Below are positions 26,434 through 35,174 of a stretch of DNA of 64,000 bases, one piece after another. Numbering within the stretch: the first letter of the stretch is position 1; every line of letters begins with the position of its first letter. The position numbers were made by a program, and so were the translations under genes. Source of the stretch: Rhodocyclaceae bacterium (GTDB taxonomy: Bacteria > Pseudomonadota > Gammaproteobacteria > Burkholderiales > Rhodocyclaceae); NCBI GenBank assembly GCA_022072095.1, contig JAJVIJ010000012.1, forward strand, positions 62,001 to 126,000, given 5' to 3'. Below the pieces are notes generated by a model. The model saw only the letters and a list, made by a program, of their open reading frames with translations. It did no database searches and had not been told where the DNA came from.

Positions 26434-27717
26434 ATGCGCATCTCGACGACCCAGATGCATGCGTTTGGCCTGGACGCGATGTCACGCCAGAACGAACGCC
26501 TGCTCAAGACCCAGCAGCAGATCGCCACGGGACGCAAACTGCTGACACCGGCCGATGGCCCGGTCGAGGCGGCGCGTGCGCTGGAGCTGCGCCAGTCGAA
26601 GGCCATGGGCGAACAGCAACGCGTCAACCAGGACAGCGCACGTTCCGCGCTCGGTATCGCGGAAACACAGCTTGCCGCCGCCGAAAGCGTGTTGACCGAT
26701 TTGCGCACACTCGCCGTTCAGGGCGGAAATGGTGTGCTGGGTACTCCCGAGCGCACCAGTATCGCAGCGGAAATGCGCAGCCGCTTTCAGGAGTTGCTGG
26801 GGATCGCCAATGCCACCGATGCCGCCGGCGGTTATCTGTTTTCGGGCTATCAGACGGCAACCCGCCCGTTCGCCAGCAGCGTCGGCGGCGCGACCACCTA
26901 TTTTGGCGACGACGGTCGGCGGCTATTGCAAGTGGGCCCCAGTCGCCAGCTCGAAATCAGCGATCCGGGCAGCGAACTGTTCATGCATGTGCGCACCGGC
27001 AACGGAACATTTTCGACCCAGGCGCTCGCCACAAATGCCGGCAGCGGCATCATAGACAGCGGCGCGGTCACCGACCCGTCGAAGTGGGCCAGTCCCGCCA
27101 ACAGCGGCGATCTCAGCATCCGCTTCGCCGTGATCAATGGCACCACGACCTATGATCTGGTCGACAACGTCAGTGGCAATTCGCTGCTGACGGGCGCTCC
27201 GAGCGGCGCCGGGCCCTATGCGCGCACCTATGTGTCGGGGCAGCCGATCAATCTGCGTGCACAGGGGGTCGAGCCGCCTTTCGATTTCGGGTCCGCGGTG
27301 ATCATCAACGGTGCGCCGGCGAACGGGGATCGCTTCGATCTCGAGTCGAGCGGCACGCAGAGCGTTTTCGATACGCTGTCGCAGATCATCCTGGCGCTCG
27401 AACGTGGCCCGGCTGGCGGCGCGAGCGGCAACGCTCCGCTGATGAACGCGATCGGCGCCGGGCTGGCCAACCTGGATCAGGCACTCAGCCGTGCCACCGA
27501 TACCCGCGCCCGCATCGGCGCAAGAACGAATGAGCTGGACTCACTCACGGATTCCAATGGTGCGAGCGATATCCAGTATGCGCAGACACTGTCGAAGCTG
27601 GAAGATCTCGATCTGACCGAGGCCATTTCCCGACTGACGCTGCAGCAGACCGGGCTCGAGGCTGCGCAGAAATCCTTCGTGCGCATCGCCAATCTGTCGC
27701 TGTTCAACTATGTCTGA
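26434..27717 (+). CDS. flgL: Flagellar hook-associated protein 3 FlgL
   Basis: 427 residues. MRISTTQMHAFGLDAMSRQ and LLKTQQQIATGRKLLTPADG at the N-terminus, and the flagellin-like C-terminal helix SRLTLQQTGLEAAQKSFVRI are diagnostic. It is the second hook-filament junction protein. The ATG at 26434 has GGGGAGG just upstream; a TTG one codon earlier is rejected. Confidence 0.95.
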   Translation: MRISTTQMHAFGLDAMSRQNERLLKTQQQIATGRKLLTPADGPVEAARALELRQSKAMGEQQRVNQDSARSALGIAETQLAAAESVLTDLRTLAVQGGNGVLGTPERTSIAAEMRSRFQELLGIANATDAAGGYLFSGYQTATRPFASSVGGATTYFGDDGRRLLQVGPSRQLEISDPGSELFMHVRTGNGTFSTQALATNAGSGIIDSGAVTDPSKWASPANSGDLSIRFAVINGTTTYDLVDNVSGNSLLTGAPSGAGPYARTYVSGQPINLRAQGVEPPFDFGSAVIINGAPANGDRFDLESSGTQSVFDTLSQIILALERGPAGGASGNAPLMNAIGAGLANLDQALSRATDTRARIGARTNELDSLTDSNGASDIQYAQTLSKLEDLDLTEAISRLTLQQTGLEAAQKSFVRIANLSLFNYV

Positions 27718-28189
27718 TCGGTTCGCGCCCGCCGGCCGCTGGCGCTGGGTCGGATCGGCGGTGTCGTGCTGCGCACTCGCCATGGTGGGCTGTGCGAACA
27801 TTTCGGGGGGGTACCCGCGTGACAACAGCCTGATTCCCGGGGCCTCGATCAAGGTGTCGCCGCACCAGACCATCAGCCTGGAAGGCCTGGTGCAGGCGGC
27901 AGCGACGGCCTATCTGTTCTATGTCATCGTCGATCCTCTGGCGCCGAACTGGCACATCGAGGAGGCGAGGCTGTCGGAAGAACACTATTTGCTCAGCCTG
28001 CGCATGAAGCCGGTGATCACCGGTGGCGACGGCGAAGCGCGGCAGGTCCTGGCACGCCGTGCGGAGCAGCTCGCACGCGAGCGTGGCTACTCCGGGTATC
28101 AGCTGCTGAAGTACTCCGAGGGCATCGAATCGGGACTGCTCGCGCGGCGACGTGGCGACGGTCTGATCGAACTCGTGAGAGGCATGTAG
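27710..28189 (+). CDS. Small lipoprotein of unknown function
   Basis: 159 residues. A signal peptide with a lipobox (ALAMVGCAN) predicts a lipid-anchored protein. The mature part contains SLEGLVQAAATAYLFYVIVD and EEARLSEEHYLLSLRMKPV. I recognise no family. The start overlaps the last 8 bp of flgL, so it belongs to the flgKL transcript; a link to the flagellum is inferred only from this position. Confidence 0.7.
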   Translation: MSDRFAPAGRWRWVGSAVSCCALAMVGCANISGGYPRDNSLIPGASIKVSPHQTISLEGLVQAAATAYLFYVIVDPLAPNWHIEEARLSEEHYLLSLRMKPVITGGDGEARQVLARRAEQLARERGYSGYQLLKYSEGIESGLLARRRGDGLIELVRGM

Positions 28190-28292
28190 GGGCTTCACGG
28201 TACGGCGAAACACGGTCGCGATGCGAGCGATGCCCCGGAAATGAAGCCGTTCCAGAAGGGCTTCAGGTACGATCAGTGCGTGTCGCACCGGG

Positions 28293-28315
28293 TCGACAAC
28301 CGGGGCCGTTGTCGA
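28293..28315 (+). repeat. Palindrome across the -35 element of the rpsP promoter
   Basis: TCGACAAC (28293-28300) and GTTGTCGA (28308-28315) are perfect inverted repeats with a 7-bp spacer. The right arm contains the -35 hexamer. This placement could be a repressor or activator site; no regulator is known to me. Confidence 0.5.
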
Positions 28316-28337
28316 TTGCCCCGCCGTCACCTATAAT
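28309..28337 (+). promoter_or_regulatory. Sigma70 promoter of rpsP-rimM-trmD-rplS
   Basis: TTGTCG (28309-28314), a 17-bp spacer and a perfect TATAAT (28332-28337) precede rpsP by about 30 bp. The start point would be near 28344, giving a short leader. Confidence 0.85.
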
Positions 28338-28366
28338 CACGCCCTTTTTCCAGCGGATCTTCCAAT

Positions 28367-28624
28367 ATGGTCGTCATTCGACTTGCCCGGGGTGGCGCCA
28401 AGAAGCGGCCCTTCTACAGCATCGTTGCCACCGACTCGCGCAATCGTCGCGATGGCCGGTTCATCGAGCGCGTCGGTTATTACAACCCTTTCTCGTCCGA
28501 GCGCGAAAAGGGCTTGAGTATCAACCACGAACGCGTGGCCTATTGGTGCAGCCAGGGCGCACAGGTGTCGGACACGGTCGCGCGCCTGCTCAAACAGGAC
28601 AAATCGGCAGGCGCCGCCGCCTAG
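28367..28624 (+). CDS. rpsP: 30S ribosomal protein S16
   Basis: 85 residues. The start [20 protein letters not shown] and the segment [15 protein letters not shown] are diagnostic. S16 binds 16S rRNA early in 30S assembly. First gene of the conserved rpsP-rimM-trmD-rplS operon; rimM starts 25 bp later. Confidence 0.98.
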   Translation: MVVIRLARGGAKKRPFYSIVATDSRNRRDGRFIERVGYYNPFSSEREKGLSINHERVAYWCSQGAQVSDTVARLLKQDKSAGAAA

Positions 28625-28649
28625 GTACTCGTAGCGGGTTGGGCGGTCG

Positions 28650-29183
28650 ATGATCGTGCTCGCGCGCATCACCGGGGCGTTCGGCTTGCAGGGCGGCCTG
28701 CATGTGCGGCCGCTGGGCGATGACCCGATGTCCTGGCGCGCGATGCCGGCGTGGTGGCTGTCACCGTCTGCGGACGCGGAGGAGTCGGCATGGCGGCCGG
28801 TCAAGGTCCTCGATTGTCGCGAGCGCGGGCAGGAGCTGTTGGTCGCGATCGATGGCGTGGGCGACAGGACCGCGGCGGAAGCGCTGAAGGGCTGGTGGAT
28901 CGGCGCACCGAGGTCGGCGTTGCCGGCCACGCATGAGGACGAGTATTACTGGTCCGATCTGGTCGGAATGGACGTCGTCAACTGTCAGGGCGTAGCACTA
29001 GGCAGGATCGAGAACCTGATTTCGACCGGCGCCCACGAGGTTTTGTGCGTGAGGGCCGAAGCGGAGAGTGGGCGGGGTGCTTCGTCCGGGCGTGAGCGGT
29101 TGCTGCCATTCATCGCCAGTGTCGTGAAGACGGTGGACATGCAGGCGCGGTCGGTCTGTGTCGACTGGCAGGCCGATTGGTGA
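28650..29183 (+). CDS. rimM: 16S rRNA processing protein RimM
   Basis: 177 residues. [18 protein letters not shown] is the RimM motif; [12 protein letters not shown] and [13 protein letters not shown] belong to the PRC-barrel half. RimM helps mature the 3' domain of 16S rRNA and binds S19. It lies between rpsP and trmD. Confidence 0.95.
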   Translation: MIVLARITGAFGLQGGLHVRPLGDDPMSWRAMPAWWLSPSADAEESAWRPVKVLDCRERGQELLVAIDGVGDRTAAEALKGWWIGAPRSALPATHEDEYYWSDLVGMDVVNCQGVALGRIENLISTGAHEVLCVRAEAESGRGASSGRERLLPFIASVVKTVDMQARSVCVDWQADW

Positions 29184-29227
29184 CGGACGCAGACATGCAG
29201 GGTGAGACGGCAACAGGGGGAGAAGGC

Positions 29228-29956
29228 ATGCGCTTCGATGTCGTCTCGCTGTTTCCGGCCATGTTCGCCGCGGTCACCGAACACGGTGTGAGCGGGCGCG
29301 CATTCGAACGGGGGCTCTGTTCGCTCCACGCCTGGAACCCGCGCGAATTCGCATCGGATCCGCACCGCACCGTCGATGACCGTCCTTACGGTGGCGGGCC
29401 GGGCATGGTGATGATGGCCGAACCTCTGGCGCAGGCCTTGTCGGCCATTCGCATCGCCCAGCAGCGAGCATGTGGTGCTCCTGGCCCGGTGATCCTGCTG
29501 TCGCCGCAGGGCAGGCCCTTGCGCGATGCGCGCGTGCGTGCGCTGGCGGCCGAGCGGATGCTGACGCTGGTGTGCGGTCGCTATGAAGGTGTGGATCAAC
29601 GACTGATCGATGCTTGTGTCGATGAGGAGGTGTCGGTCGGGGATTTCGTGCTGTCCGGCGGGGAGCTTGCGGCGATGAGCGTGATCGATGCGGTCGTCAG
29701 GCTGTTGCCCGGTGCGCTGGGCGACAGCGAGTCGGCGCAGCAGGAGTCGTTTGCCGAGGGGCTGCTCGATTGTCCTCATTACACGCGCCCCGAGATCTGG
29801 CGTGGGGTCGCGGTGCCGGAGGTGCTGCTGTCGGGCCATCACGAGCGCATCCGTGCCTGGCGTGCGAGCGAGTCCATGCGTCTGACACGCGCACGGCGTC
29901 CCGATCTATTGACGGCGATGGTGATGGATCGGACGGCAGACGAGCTCACGTCATGA
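29228..29956 (+). CDS. trmD: tRNA (guanine-37-N1)-methyltransferase
   Basis: 242 residues. [30 protein letters not shown] and [14 protein letters not shown] mark the SPOUT-fold enzyme that methylates G37 of tRNA with SAM. The ATG at 29228 is preceded by GGGGGAGAAGG, which decides against the in-frame starts at 29177 and 29195. Confidence 0.97.
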   Translation: MRFDVVSLFPAMFAAVTEHGVSGRAFERGLCSLHAWNPREFASDPHRTVDDRPYGGGPGMVMMAEPLAQALSAIRIAQQRACGAPGPVILLSPQGRPLRDARVRALAAERMLTLVCGRYEGVDQRLIDACVDEEVSVGDFVLSGGELAAMSVIDAVVRLLPGALGDSESAQQESFAEGLLDCPHYTRPEIWRGVAVPEVLLSGHHERIRAWRASESMRLTRARRPDLLTAMVMDRTADELTS

Positions 29957-30002
29957 CGAGGATTTGGTGTGTCGCGGAAGGCTTGTGCCATCTGCGTGGT
30001 CG

Positions 30003-30024
30003 CCGGCCACGGTTTCGTGGCCGG
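30003..30024 (+). other. Perfect hairpin in the trmD-rplS leader
   Basis: CCGGCCACG (30003-30011), loop GTTT, CGTGGCCGG (30016-30024). The stem is 9 bp, very GC rich, and has no following T-run, so it is not a typical terminator. It could protect or regulate the mRNA upstream of rplS. Confidence 0.6.
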
Positions 30025-30090
30025 GAATAAGGAACGCTCCCATCACCTGCGGGTGCTCTGGGCGCAAGGCAGTGCCATCAGGAGAGCATC

Positions 30091-30495
30091 ATGAATTTGA
30101 TCGAGCAGCTTGAACAGGAAGAAATCGCCCGTCTGGGCAAGGTCATCCCGGCGTTTGCGCCTGGCGATACCGTGGTCGTGCAGGTGAAGGTCAAGGAAGG
30201 CAGCCGAGAGCGCTTGCAGGCCTATGAGGGCGTGGTCATCGCCCGCCGCAACCGAGGACTTAATTCCTCGTTCATCGTGCGCAAGATCTCGTCGGGCGAG
30301 GGTGTGGAACGGACCTTCCAGCTCTACTCGCCGACGCTGGCCTCGATCGAAGTCAAACGTCGTGGCGACGTGCGTCGCGCCAAGCTGTACTATCTGCGCA
30401 AGCGCTCCGGCAAGTCGGCGCGCATCAAGGAAAAGCTGGTGCGCAAGGTGAGCGAGCGGAAGTCCGCCGAAGCAGGTTTGCCGAAAGCAGACTGA
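30091..30495 (+). CDS. rplS: 50S ribosomal protein L19
   Basis: 134 residues. [40 protein letters not shown] and [20 protein letters not shown] are diagnostic. L19 sits at the 30S-50S interface. It is the last ribosomal gene of the operon; the next gene begins 10 bp after its stop, so transcription probably continues. Confidence 0.98.
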   Translation: MNLIEQLEQEEIARLGKVIPAFAPGDTVVVQVKVKEGSRERLQAYEGVVIARRNRGLNSSFIVRKISSGEGVERTFQLYSPTLASIEVKRRGDVRRAKLYYLRKRSGKSARIKEKLVRKVSERKSAEAGLPKAD

Positions 30496-30505
30496 GGTTT
30501 CAGGC

Positions 30506-31696
30506 ATGCAGCGGCGTGGGTTCCTGAAGGCGCTGGCCGGCGCGGCGCTGGTCGGCCCTGAGCTGTATCCGGCAGCGAGCGGCGCTCGGGAGACATCTGG
30601 CAACGCTCCCGTCCGCATCGGTTTGATGCTGCCCTATACCGGGGCCTACGCGCAGCTGGGCACCAACATTACCAATGGTTTCAGGCTGGCGATGGCCGAA
30701 CGCGGTCAGCGCCTGGCCGGGCGTGGGGTCGAGATCCTGACGCTCGACGATGAATCGAATCCGGCCAAGGCGCCGGAAAATGCCCATCGTCTGGTTTCAC
30801 GTGACAAGGTGGATGTGCTCGTTGGCAGCGTGCATTCCGGGGTTGCGCTCGGTATGGCACGGGTCGTGCGAGAAACCGGTACACCGTGGATCAATCCGAA
30901 TGCCGGCGCCGCCGAAATCACCGGCAGCCTGTGCGCGGCAAATGTATTCCGGACCTCGTTTTCCAACTGGCAGACGATCTACCCGCTAGGGCAGGTGCTC
31001 AGGGCGCGCGGGCATCGCAGTGCCGTGTTCCTGACCTGGCGCTATGTCGCCGGCGAGGAGGCCGCGGCGGCCTTTCGCGAGGGCTTCGAGCAGGCCGGCG
31101 GCAAGGTCGTCAAGGAACTCTACCTGACGTTTCCGCAGACCGATTTTCAGGCGCTGCTGACCGAGATCGCTGCCCTCAAGCCGGACGCGGTCGGGACCTT
31201 CATCTCCGGAGCCGGCGCGATCAAGTTCTTGAAGGATTATGCGGCGGCGGGGCTGCGCGGCCGCATTCCCTTGTACGGCTCCGGCTTTCTGACCGACGGC
31301 ATTCTCGATGAGGTGGGCGACGTCGCCGAGGGCATCGAGACGACGCTGCATTACGGGGACGGCATCGAGAACAAGAAGAATCAGGCCTTTCGCTTGGCCT
31401 ACGCGAAAACCTTCAAGCTCCAGCCCGATGTCTATGCGGTTCAGGGCTACGATGCCGGGCAGCTGCTGGCACTGGGGGTCGAGGCCGTTCAGGGTGCGGT
31501 CGGTCGGCGTGCGGAACTGCTGTCGGCGATGGCAAAGGCGAAGATCGACAGTCCGCGAGGGCGCTTGGTGTTTTCGTCCGCACACAACCCGATACAGGAC
31601 ATCTATCTGCGCAAGGTTGTCGGCCGGGAGAATCGCGTGATCGGTGTGGCGCACAAGGCGCTGGCCGATCCCGGGCGCGGCTGCAAGATGGCCTGA
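30506..31696 (+). CDS. ABC transporter substrate-binding protein, branched-chain amino-acid type
   Basis: 396 residues. A twin-Arg/leader-like start (MQRRGFLKALAGAALVG) suggests export. The type I periplasmic-binding fold has RIGLMLPYTGAYAQLGTNIT, LVGSVHSGVALGMARVVRET, NPNAGAAEITGSLCAANVFR and QGYDAGQLLALGVEAVQG. It delivers its ligand to LivHM. The substrate could be a branched-chain amino acid, an amide or an aromatic acid; the sequence does not decide. It follows rplS by 10 bp. Confidence 0.88.
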   Translation: MQRRGFLKALAGAALVGPELYPAASGARETSGNAPVRIGLMLPYTGAYAQLGTNITNGFRLAMAERGQRLAGRGVEILTLDDESNPAKAPENAHRLVSRDKVDVLVGSVHSGVALGMARVVRETGTPWINPNAGAAEITGSLCAANVFRTSFSNWQTIYPLGQVLRARGHRSAVFLTWRYVAGEEAAAAFREGFEQAGGKVVKELYLTFPQTDFQALLTEIAALKPDAVGTFISGAGAIKFLKDYAAAGLRGRIPLYGSGFLTDGILDEVGDVAEGIETTLHYGDGIENKKNQAFRLAYAKTFKLQPDVYAVQGYDAGQLLALGVEAVQGAVGRRAELLSAMAKAKIDSPRGRLVFSSAHNPIQDIYLRKVVGRENRVIGVAHKALADPGRGCKMA

Positions 31697-31712
31697 GTCC
31701 CGTCGGTCGCAG

Positions 31713-32579
31713 GTGGAGCCGACATTCGTACTGATCCAGTTGCTGAACGCCGCTCAGCAGGGCCTGTTGCTGTTTCTGGTCGCGAGCGGCTTGACGCTGA
31801 TCTTCGGCGTCATGGGCATGATCAATCTCGCCCACGGCAGCCTGTACATGCTGGGCGCCTATGCTGTCTACGCGCTGACCGCGCTGGTCGGCAATTTCTT
31901 CATCGCGCTGGCGCTCGGTGTAGGCGCTGCCGCGGTGTTTGGCTGGACGCTGGAGCGTCTGCTGTTCGTCCACCTTTATCGACGCGATCATTTGTCGCAG
32001 GTTCTGGCCACTTTCGGCTTGATCCTGCTGTTCGAGGAGTTGCGCTCGCTGATCTGGGGTGACGACGTCCACGGTCTGCCGGTGCCGGCCTGGTTGGCCG
32101 GATCGATTCCGCTCACCGACACGCTGTCCTACCCGGTCTATCGTCTGGCGGTTTCGGCCGTCTGTCTGTTGCTTGCCGGCGCGCTGTTCGCGGGCCTGCA
32201 GGGTACACGCCTGGGCATGGCGATCCGCGCCGGAAGCCGCGATCGGATCTTGGTGGCAGCGCTCGGTATCGACATTGCCCGCATTCAGACCTGCGTGTTC
32301 ACGCTCGGCGTCATGCTCGCAATGACGGCCGGCATGCTGGCGGCACCGATCGAATCGCTGGCGCCCCACATGGGTACGCGGATTCTGATCCCGAGCTTCA
32401 TCGTCGTAGTGCTCGGTGGCCTGGGTTCGGTGCGCGGTGCGCTGGTGGCAAGCCTATTGCTGGGTGTGGTCGATACCTTTGGCCAGGTATGGCTGCCCGA
32501 GCTGGCCGGGGCGATGGTGTATCTGCTGATGGCCTTGACGCTGTTCTTTCGGCCCGCCGGGCTGTTCGCCCGCGGATGA
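31713..32579 (+). CDS. livH: Branched-chain amino-acid type ABC permease LivH
   Basis: 288 residues, eight hydrophobic helices. ASGLTLIFGVMGMINLAHGS and LGGLGSVRGALVASLLLGV are family signatures. It forms half of the inner-membrane channel. The GTG at 31713 is the only start compatible with family length; no strong Shine-Dalgarno sequence is present. Its stop overlaps livM (ATGA). Confidence 0.93.
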   Translation: MEPTFVLIQLLNAAQQGLLLFLVASGLTLIFGVMGMINLAHGSLYMLGAYAVYALTALVGNFFIALALGVGAAAVFGWTLERLLFVHLYRRDHLSQVLATFGLILLFEELRSLIWGDDVHGLPVPAWLAGSIPLTDTLSYPVYRLAVSAVCLLLAGALFAGLQGTRLGMAIRAGSRDRILVAALGIDIARIQTCVFTLGVMLAMTAGMLAAPIESLAPHMGTRILIPSFIVVVLGGLGSVRGALVASLLLGVVDTFGQVWLPELAGAMVYLLMALTLFFRPAGLFARG

Positions 32580-33580
32580 AGTCCATGCCTAGGCGGCGTC
32601 CCGATCATGGTGTTCGGAATGGGGTCTCGGCGGTCCCGGCGGTCCAGGACGCCGTGGCCGGGCTGCTGTTGTGCCTGGTGCCGTCGCTGATCCTCGTCGA
32701 GGCGCCTTACACCACGCAGCTTGTCACGCGCATCATGATCCTCGGCCTTTTCGCGATGAGCCTGCAATGGCTGGTCGGACAACTGGGCCTGGTGAGCCTC
32801 GGCCATGCCGCCTTTTTCGGGCTGGGTGGCTACGTGCTCGCCTTGCTCGGGTCGTTTGCGGACGAGGCGGTGTCCAAGTCATTCTGGCTGTCGCTCGCCT
32901 CGTCGGTCGGGGTCGCCATGGCCTTCGCTGCCGTGAGCGGCTATCTGGTGCTGCGTACGCGCGATGCCTACTTCCTGATGGCGACACTGGCATTCGGACA
33001 GCTCACGTATTTCGTCGCACACGATACGCGTCTGGCGGGGGGCTCGGATGGCCTGTTTCTCGTGGTCAGGCCGGAGTTGGCCGGCCATTCCCTGGGCTCG
33101 GCGCCGGTGCTGCTGGTCGTCGTCTGGTTGTGCGTGCTGATCGCCTGGCTTGCGCTGAGGCGCCTGGCCGGCAGTCATTTCGGCCATGCGCTGGCGGGCG
33201 TGCGCATGAATGCGCAGCGCATGCGTTCGCTCGGCTACGATGGCCTGCGTTTGCAGCTCGCGGGCTATGTCGTGGCCGGTGGTCTGGCCGGGCTTGCGGG
33301 CTATCTGGCCACGGTGCAGTACGGATTCGTAAACCCGGAATCCTGTTCCTGGCAACAGTCCGGTGCAGTATTGCTGATGGTCATCCTCGGCGGCCGGCGA
33401 TCGATCCCCGGCGCGCTGCTGGGTGCGGCGGCGATCGTGCTGATTCAGGAAGTGTTCGGCAATGCGGCGCTGTTCGGCGACGGGGCGCGGCACTGGCCGC
33501 TGGTTCTGGGGGGCGGCTTTCTGGCGGCGGCGCTTTGGCGCCGCTCCGGCATGGCGGGCTCCGGCCCGGGCCGGCGATGA
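32576..33580 (+). CDS. livM: Branched-chain amino-acid type ABC permease LivM
   Basis: 334 residues. LQWLVGQLGLVSLGHAAFFG and the late LLMVILGGRRSIPGALLGA motif are the permease signature; about nine helices. It pairs with LivH. Starts and stops overlap livH and livG by ATGA. Confidence 0.93.
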   Translation: MKSMPRRRPDHGVRNGVSAVPAVQDAVAGLLLCLVPSLILVEAPYTTQLVTRIMILGLFAMSLQWLVGQLGLVSLGHAAFFGLGGYVLALLGSFADEAVSKSFWLSLASSVGVAMAFAAVSGYLVLRTRDAYFLMATLAFGQLTYFVAHDTRLAGGSDGLFLVVRPELAGHSLGSAPVLLVVVWLCVLIAWLALRRLAGSHFGHALAGVRMNAQRMRSLGYDGLRLQLAGYVVAGGLAGLAGYLATVQYGFVNPESCSWQQSGAVLLMVILGGRRSIPGALLGAAAIVLIQEVFGNAALFGDGARHWPLVLGGGFLAAALWRRSGMAGSGPGRR

Positions 33581-34344
33581 CGGCGCTGCTCGAAGCCACC
33601 GGGCTCGGCCATCGGTTTGGTGGCGTGAGCGCGCTGCACGATGTGGGCATTACGCTCAGGCGGGGTGAGGTCCATGCGGTGATCGGCCCCAACGGCGCTG
33701 GCAAAACGACACTGCTCAATCTGCTCACCGGCGTGCTGGTGCCGCGTTCGGGCAGCATCCTGTTGCGCGGGCGCGACATTGCCGGACGCACGGCCGTCGA
33801 CATCGCGCGCCTGGGCGTTGCGCGCACGTTTCAGCACAGTCAGGTATTCATGGAAGCGAGCGTGCGTGAAAACCTGCGGCTGGCCGCGCAGCGCGGCGAG
33901 CGCGATGCATTGAGCCCGTGGCGGGGGCCGGGCGGGCGGGGCGTGCAGGCAGGTTCGTCGCGGGCGGCGCAGCGTGTCGCCGCGGTGCTGGAGCAAATGA
34001 ATCTTGCGGACCAGGCCGACGAAGCCGCCGCGAACCTGTCCCACGGCGGCCGCCGCCTGCTCGAGATCGGCATGTGTCTGGCCGTGTCGGCCGAAGTACT
34101 GTTGCTCGACGAGCCGCTGGCCGGTCTCGACGCCCAGGAGGCGGAGCGCATGATCCGGCGCGTCGACATGTTGGCAGCGGATCACGCCATCATGCTGATC
34201 GAGCACGACATGGATGCCGTATTCCGGCTCGCTGCTCGTATCACGGTGCTCGCCGAAGGTCGGGTGATCGCATGCGGCGATGGGGAAACGATCCGCCGCC
34301 ATCCGGCCGTGCAGAGGGCGTACCTTGGCGTGCACCATGGATGA
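33577..34344 (+). CDS. livG: Branched-chain amino-acid type ABC ATPase LivG
   Basis: 255 residues. Walker A GPNGAGKTT, Q-loop RTFQHSQVF, signature LSHGGRRLLEIGMCLA, Walker B VLLLDEPLAGLD, and IEHDMDAVF. The signature is LSHGG instead of the common LSYGQ, still in the family range. It hydrolyses ATP for the LivHM channel. Overlaps livM by ATGA and livF by 8 bp. Confidence 0.95.
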   Translation: MTALLEATGLGHRFGGVSALHDVGITLRRGEVHAVIGPNGAGKTTLLNLLTGVLVPRSGSILLRGRDIAGRTAVDIARLGVARTFQHSQVFMEASVRENLRLAAQRGERDALSPWRGPGGRGVQAGSSRAAQRVAAVLEQMNLADQADEAAANLSHGGRRLLEIGMCLAVSAEVLLLDEPLAGLDAQEAERMIRRVDMLAADHAIMLIEHDMDAVFRLAARITVLAEGRVIACGDGETIRRHPAVQRAYLGVHHG

Positions 34345-35074
34345 GCCAAAGCCCGTGACCCGCGATCGCTTGCTGCGCGCTTGTGGCCTCACGGTCGGAT
34401 ACGGATTCGGGCCGGTTTTGCACGGGGTCGATTTCGAATTGGCTGCGGGCGAGGCGGTGGCGCTGGTGGGGCGCAACGGCATGGGCAAGAGCACGCTGCT
34501 CAAGGGGCTGATCGGGATCCTGGCACCGAGTGCCGGTACGCTGCACGTGGGGGGCGCCGATGTGCTGGGCTGGAACACGTCGCGCATCGCCCGTCTCGGC
34601 ATGGGCTATGTCCCGGAGGGGCGGGGCGTGTTCCCTAATCTGAGTGTGCGCGAAAACCTGGTCATGTCCGCGCGCGCGGGCCGCGACGGCCGGCGCGAGT
34701 GGACCTTGTCACGCGTACTCGATCTGTTTCCGCAATTGTCCGCACGGCTCCATCATGCGGGCGACGCCTTGTCGGGCGGCGAGCAGCAAATGGTCGCGCT
34801 CGGGCGGGCGCTGCTGACCAATCCGTCTATCTTGCTGGTCGATGAGGCCACGGAGGGGCTGGCGCCACGCGTGGCCGGACAATTGTGGTCCGCGTTGAAG
34901 AACGCCCGCGGCAGCGGGCTCGCCATGGTCGTGGTCGACAAGGATTTCGACGCGCTGCGCGCCTGTGCCGACCGCTTCGTGATCATGGAAAAAGGCAGCG
35001 TCGCCTGGTGCGGCCGCTCGGATTTGCTCGACGAGAACCGGGAGGTGTTCGAGCAGTTCGTCGGGGTGGCGTAG
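34337..35074 (+). CDS. livF: Branched-chain amino-acid type ABC ATPase LivF
   Basis: 245 residues. Walker A GRNGMGKST is the LivF form, then GYVPEGRGVFPNLSVRENL, signature LSGGEQQMVALGRAL and Walker B ILLVDEATEGLAP. The last helix includes VVVDKDFDAL where family members usually have VEQ; this is a local variation in the H-loop, with Asp/Lys in place of Glu/Gln/His. Last gene of the liv operon. Confidence 0.93.
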   Translation: MDEPKPVTRDRLLRACGLTVGYGFGPVLHGVDFELAAGEAVALVGRNGMGKSTLLKGLIGILAPSAGTLHVGGADVLGWNTSRIARLGMGYVPEGRGVFPNLSVRENLVMSARAGRDGRREWTLSRVLDLFPQLSARLHHAGDALSGGEQQMVALGRALLTNPSILLVDEATEGLAPRVAGQLWSALKNARGSGLAMVVVDKDFDALRACADRFVIMEKGSVAWCGRSDLLDENREVFEQFVGVA

Positions 35075-35153
35075 ACGCCGGTAGGCAAGCCGTGTCGGCG
35101 AGATCGTGGGTTGCATCCGAGACGGCACCGGGCGCGGCGCTCAGGAAGAACGT

Positions 35154-35173
35154 GCGCCCGGCCCGCCGGGCGC
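35154..35173. terminator. GC-rich hairpin between convergent livF and GDSL genes
   Basis: GCGCCCGG, loop CCCG, CCGGGCGC form a perfect 8-bp stem 2 bp from the GDSL stop codon. No T-run follows on either strand, so termination may be weak or need Rho. Confidence 0.4.
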
Positions 35174-35174
35174 G

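Noticed and set aside
28243-28264. GAAGCC/GGCTTC hairpin after the lipoprotein gene as a terminator
   Set aside because: Short 6-bp stem with a 10-nt loop and no T-run.
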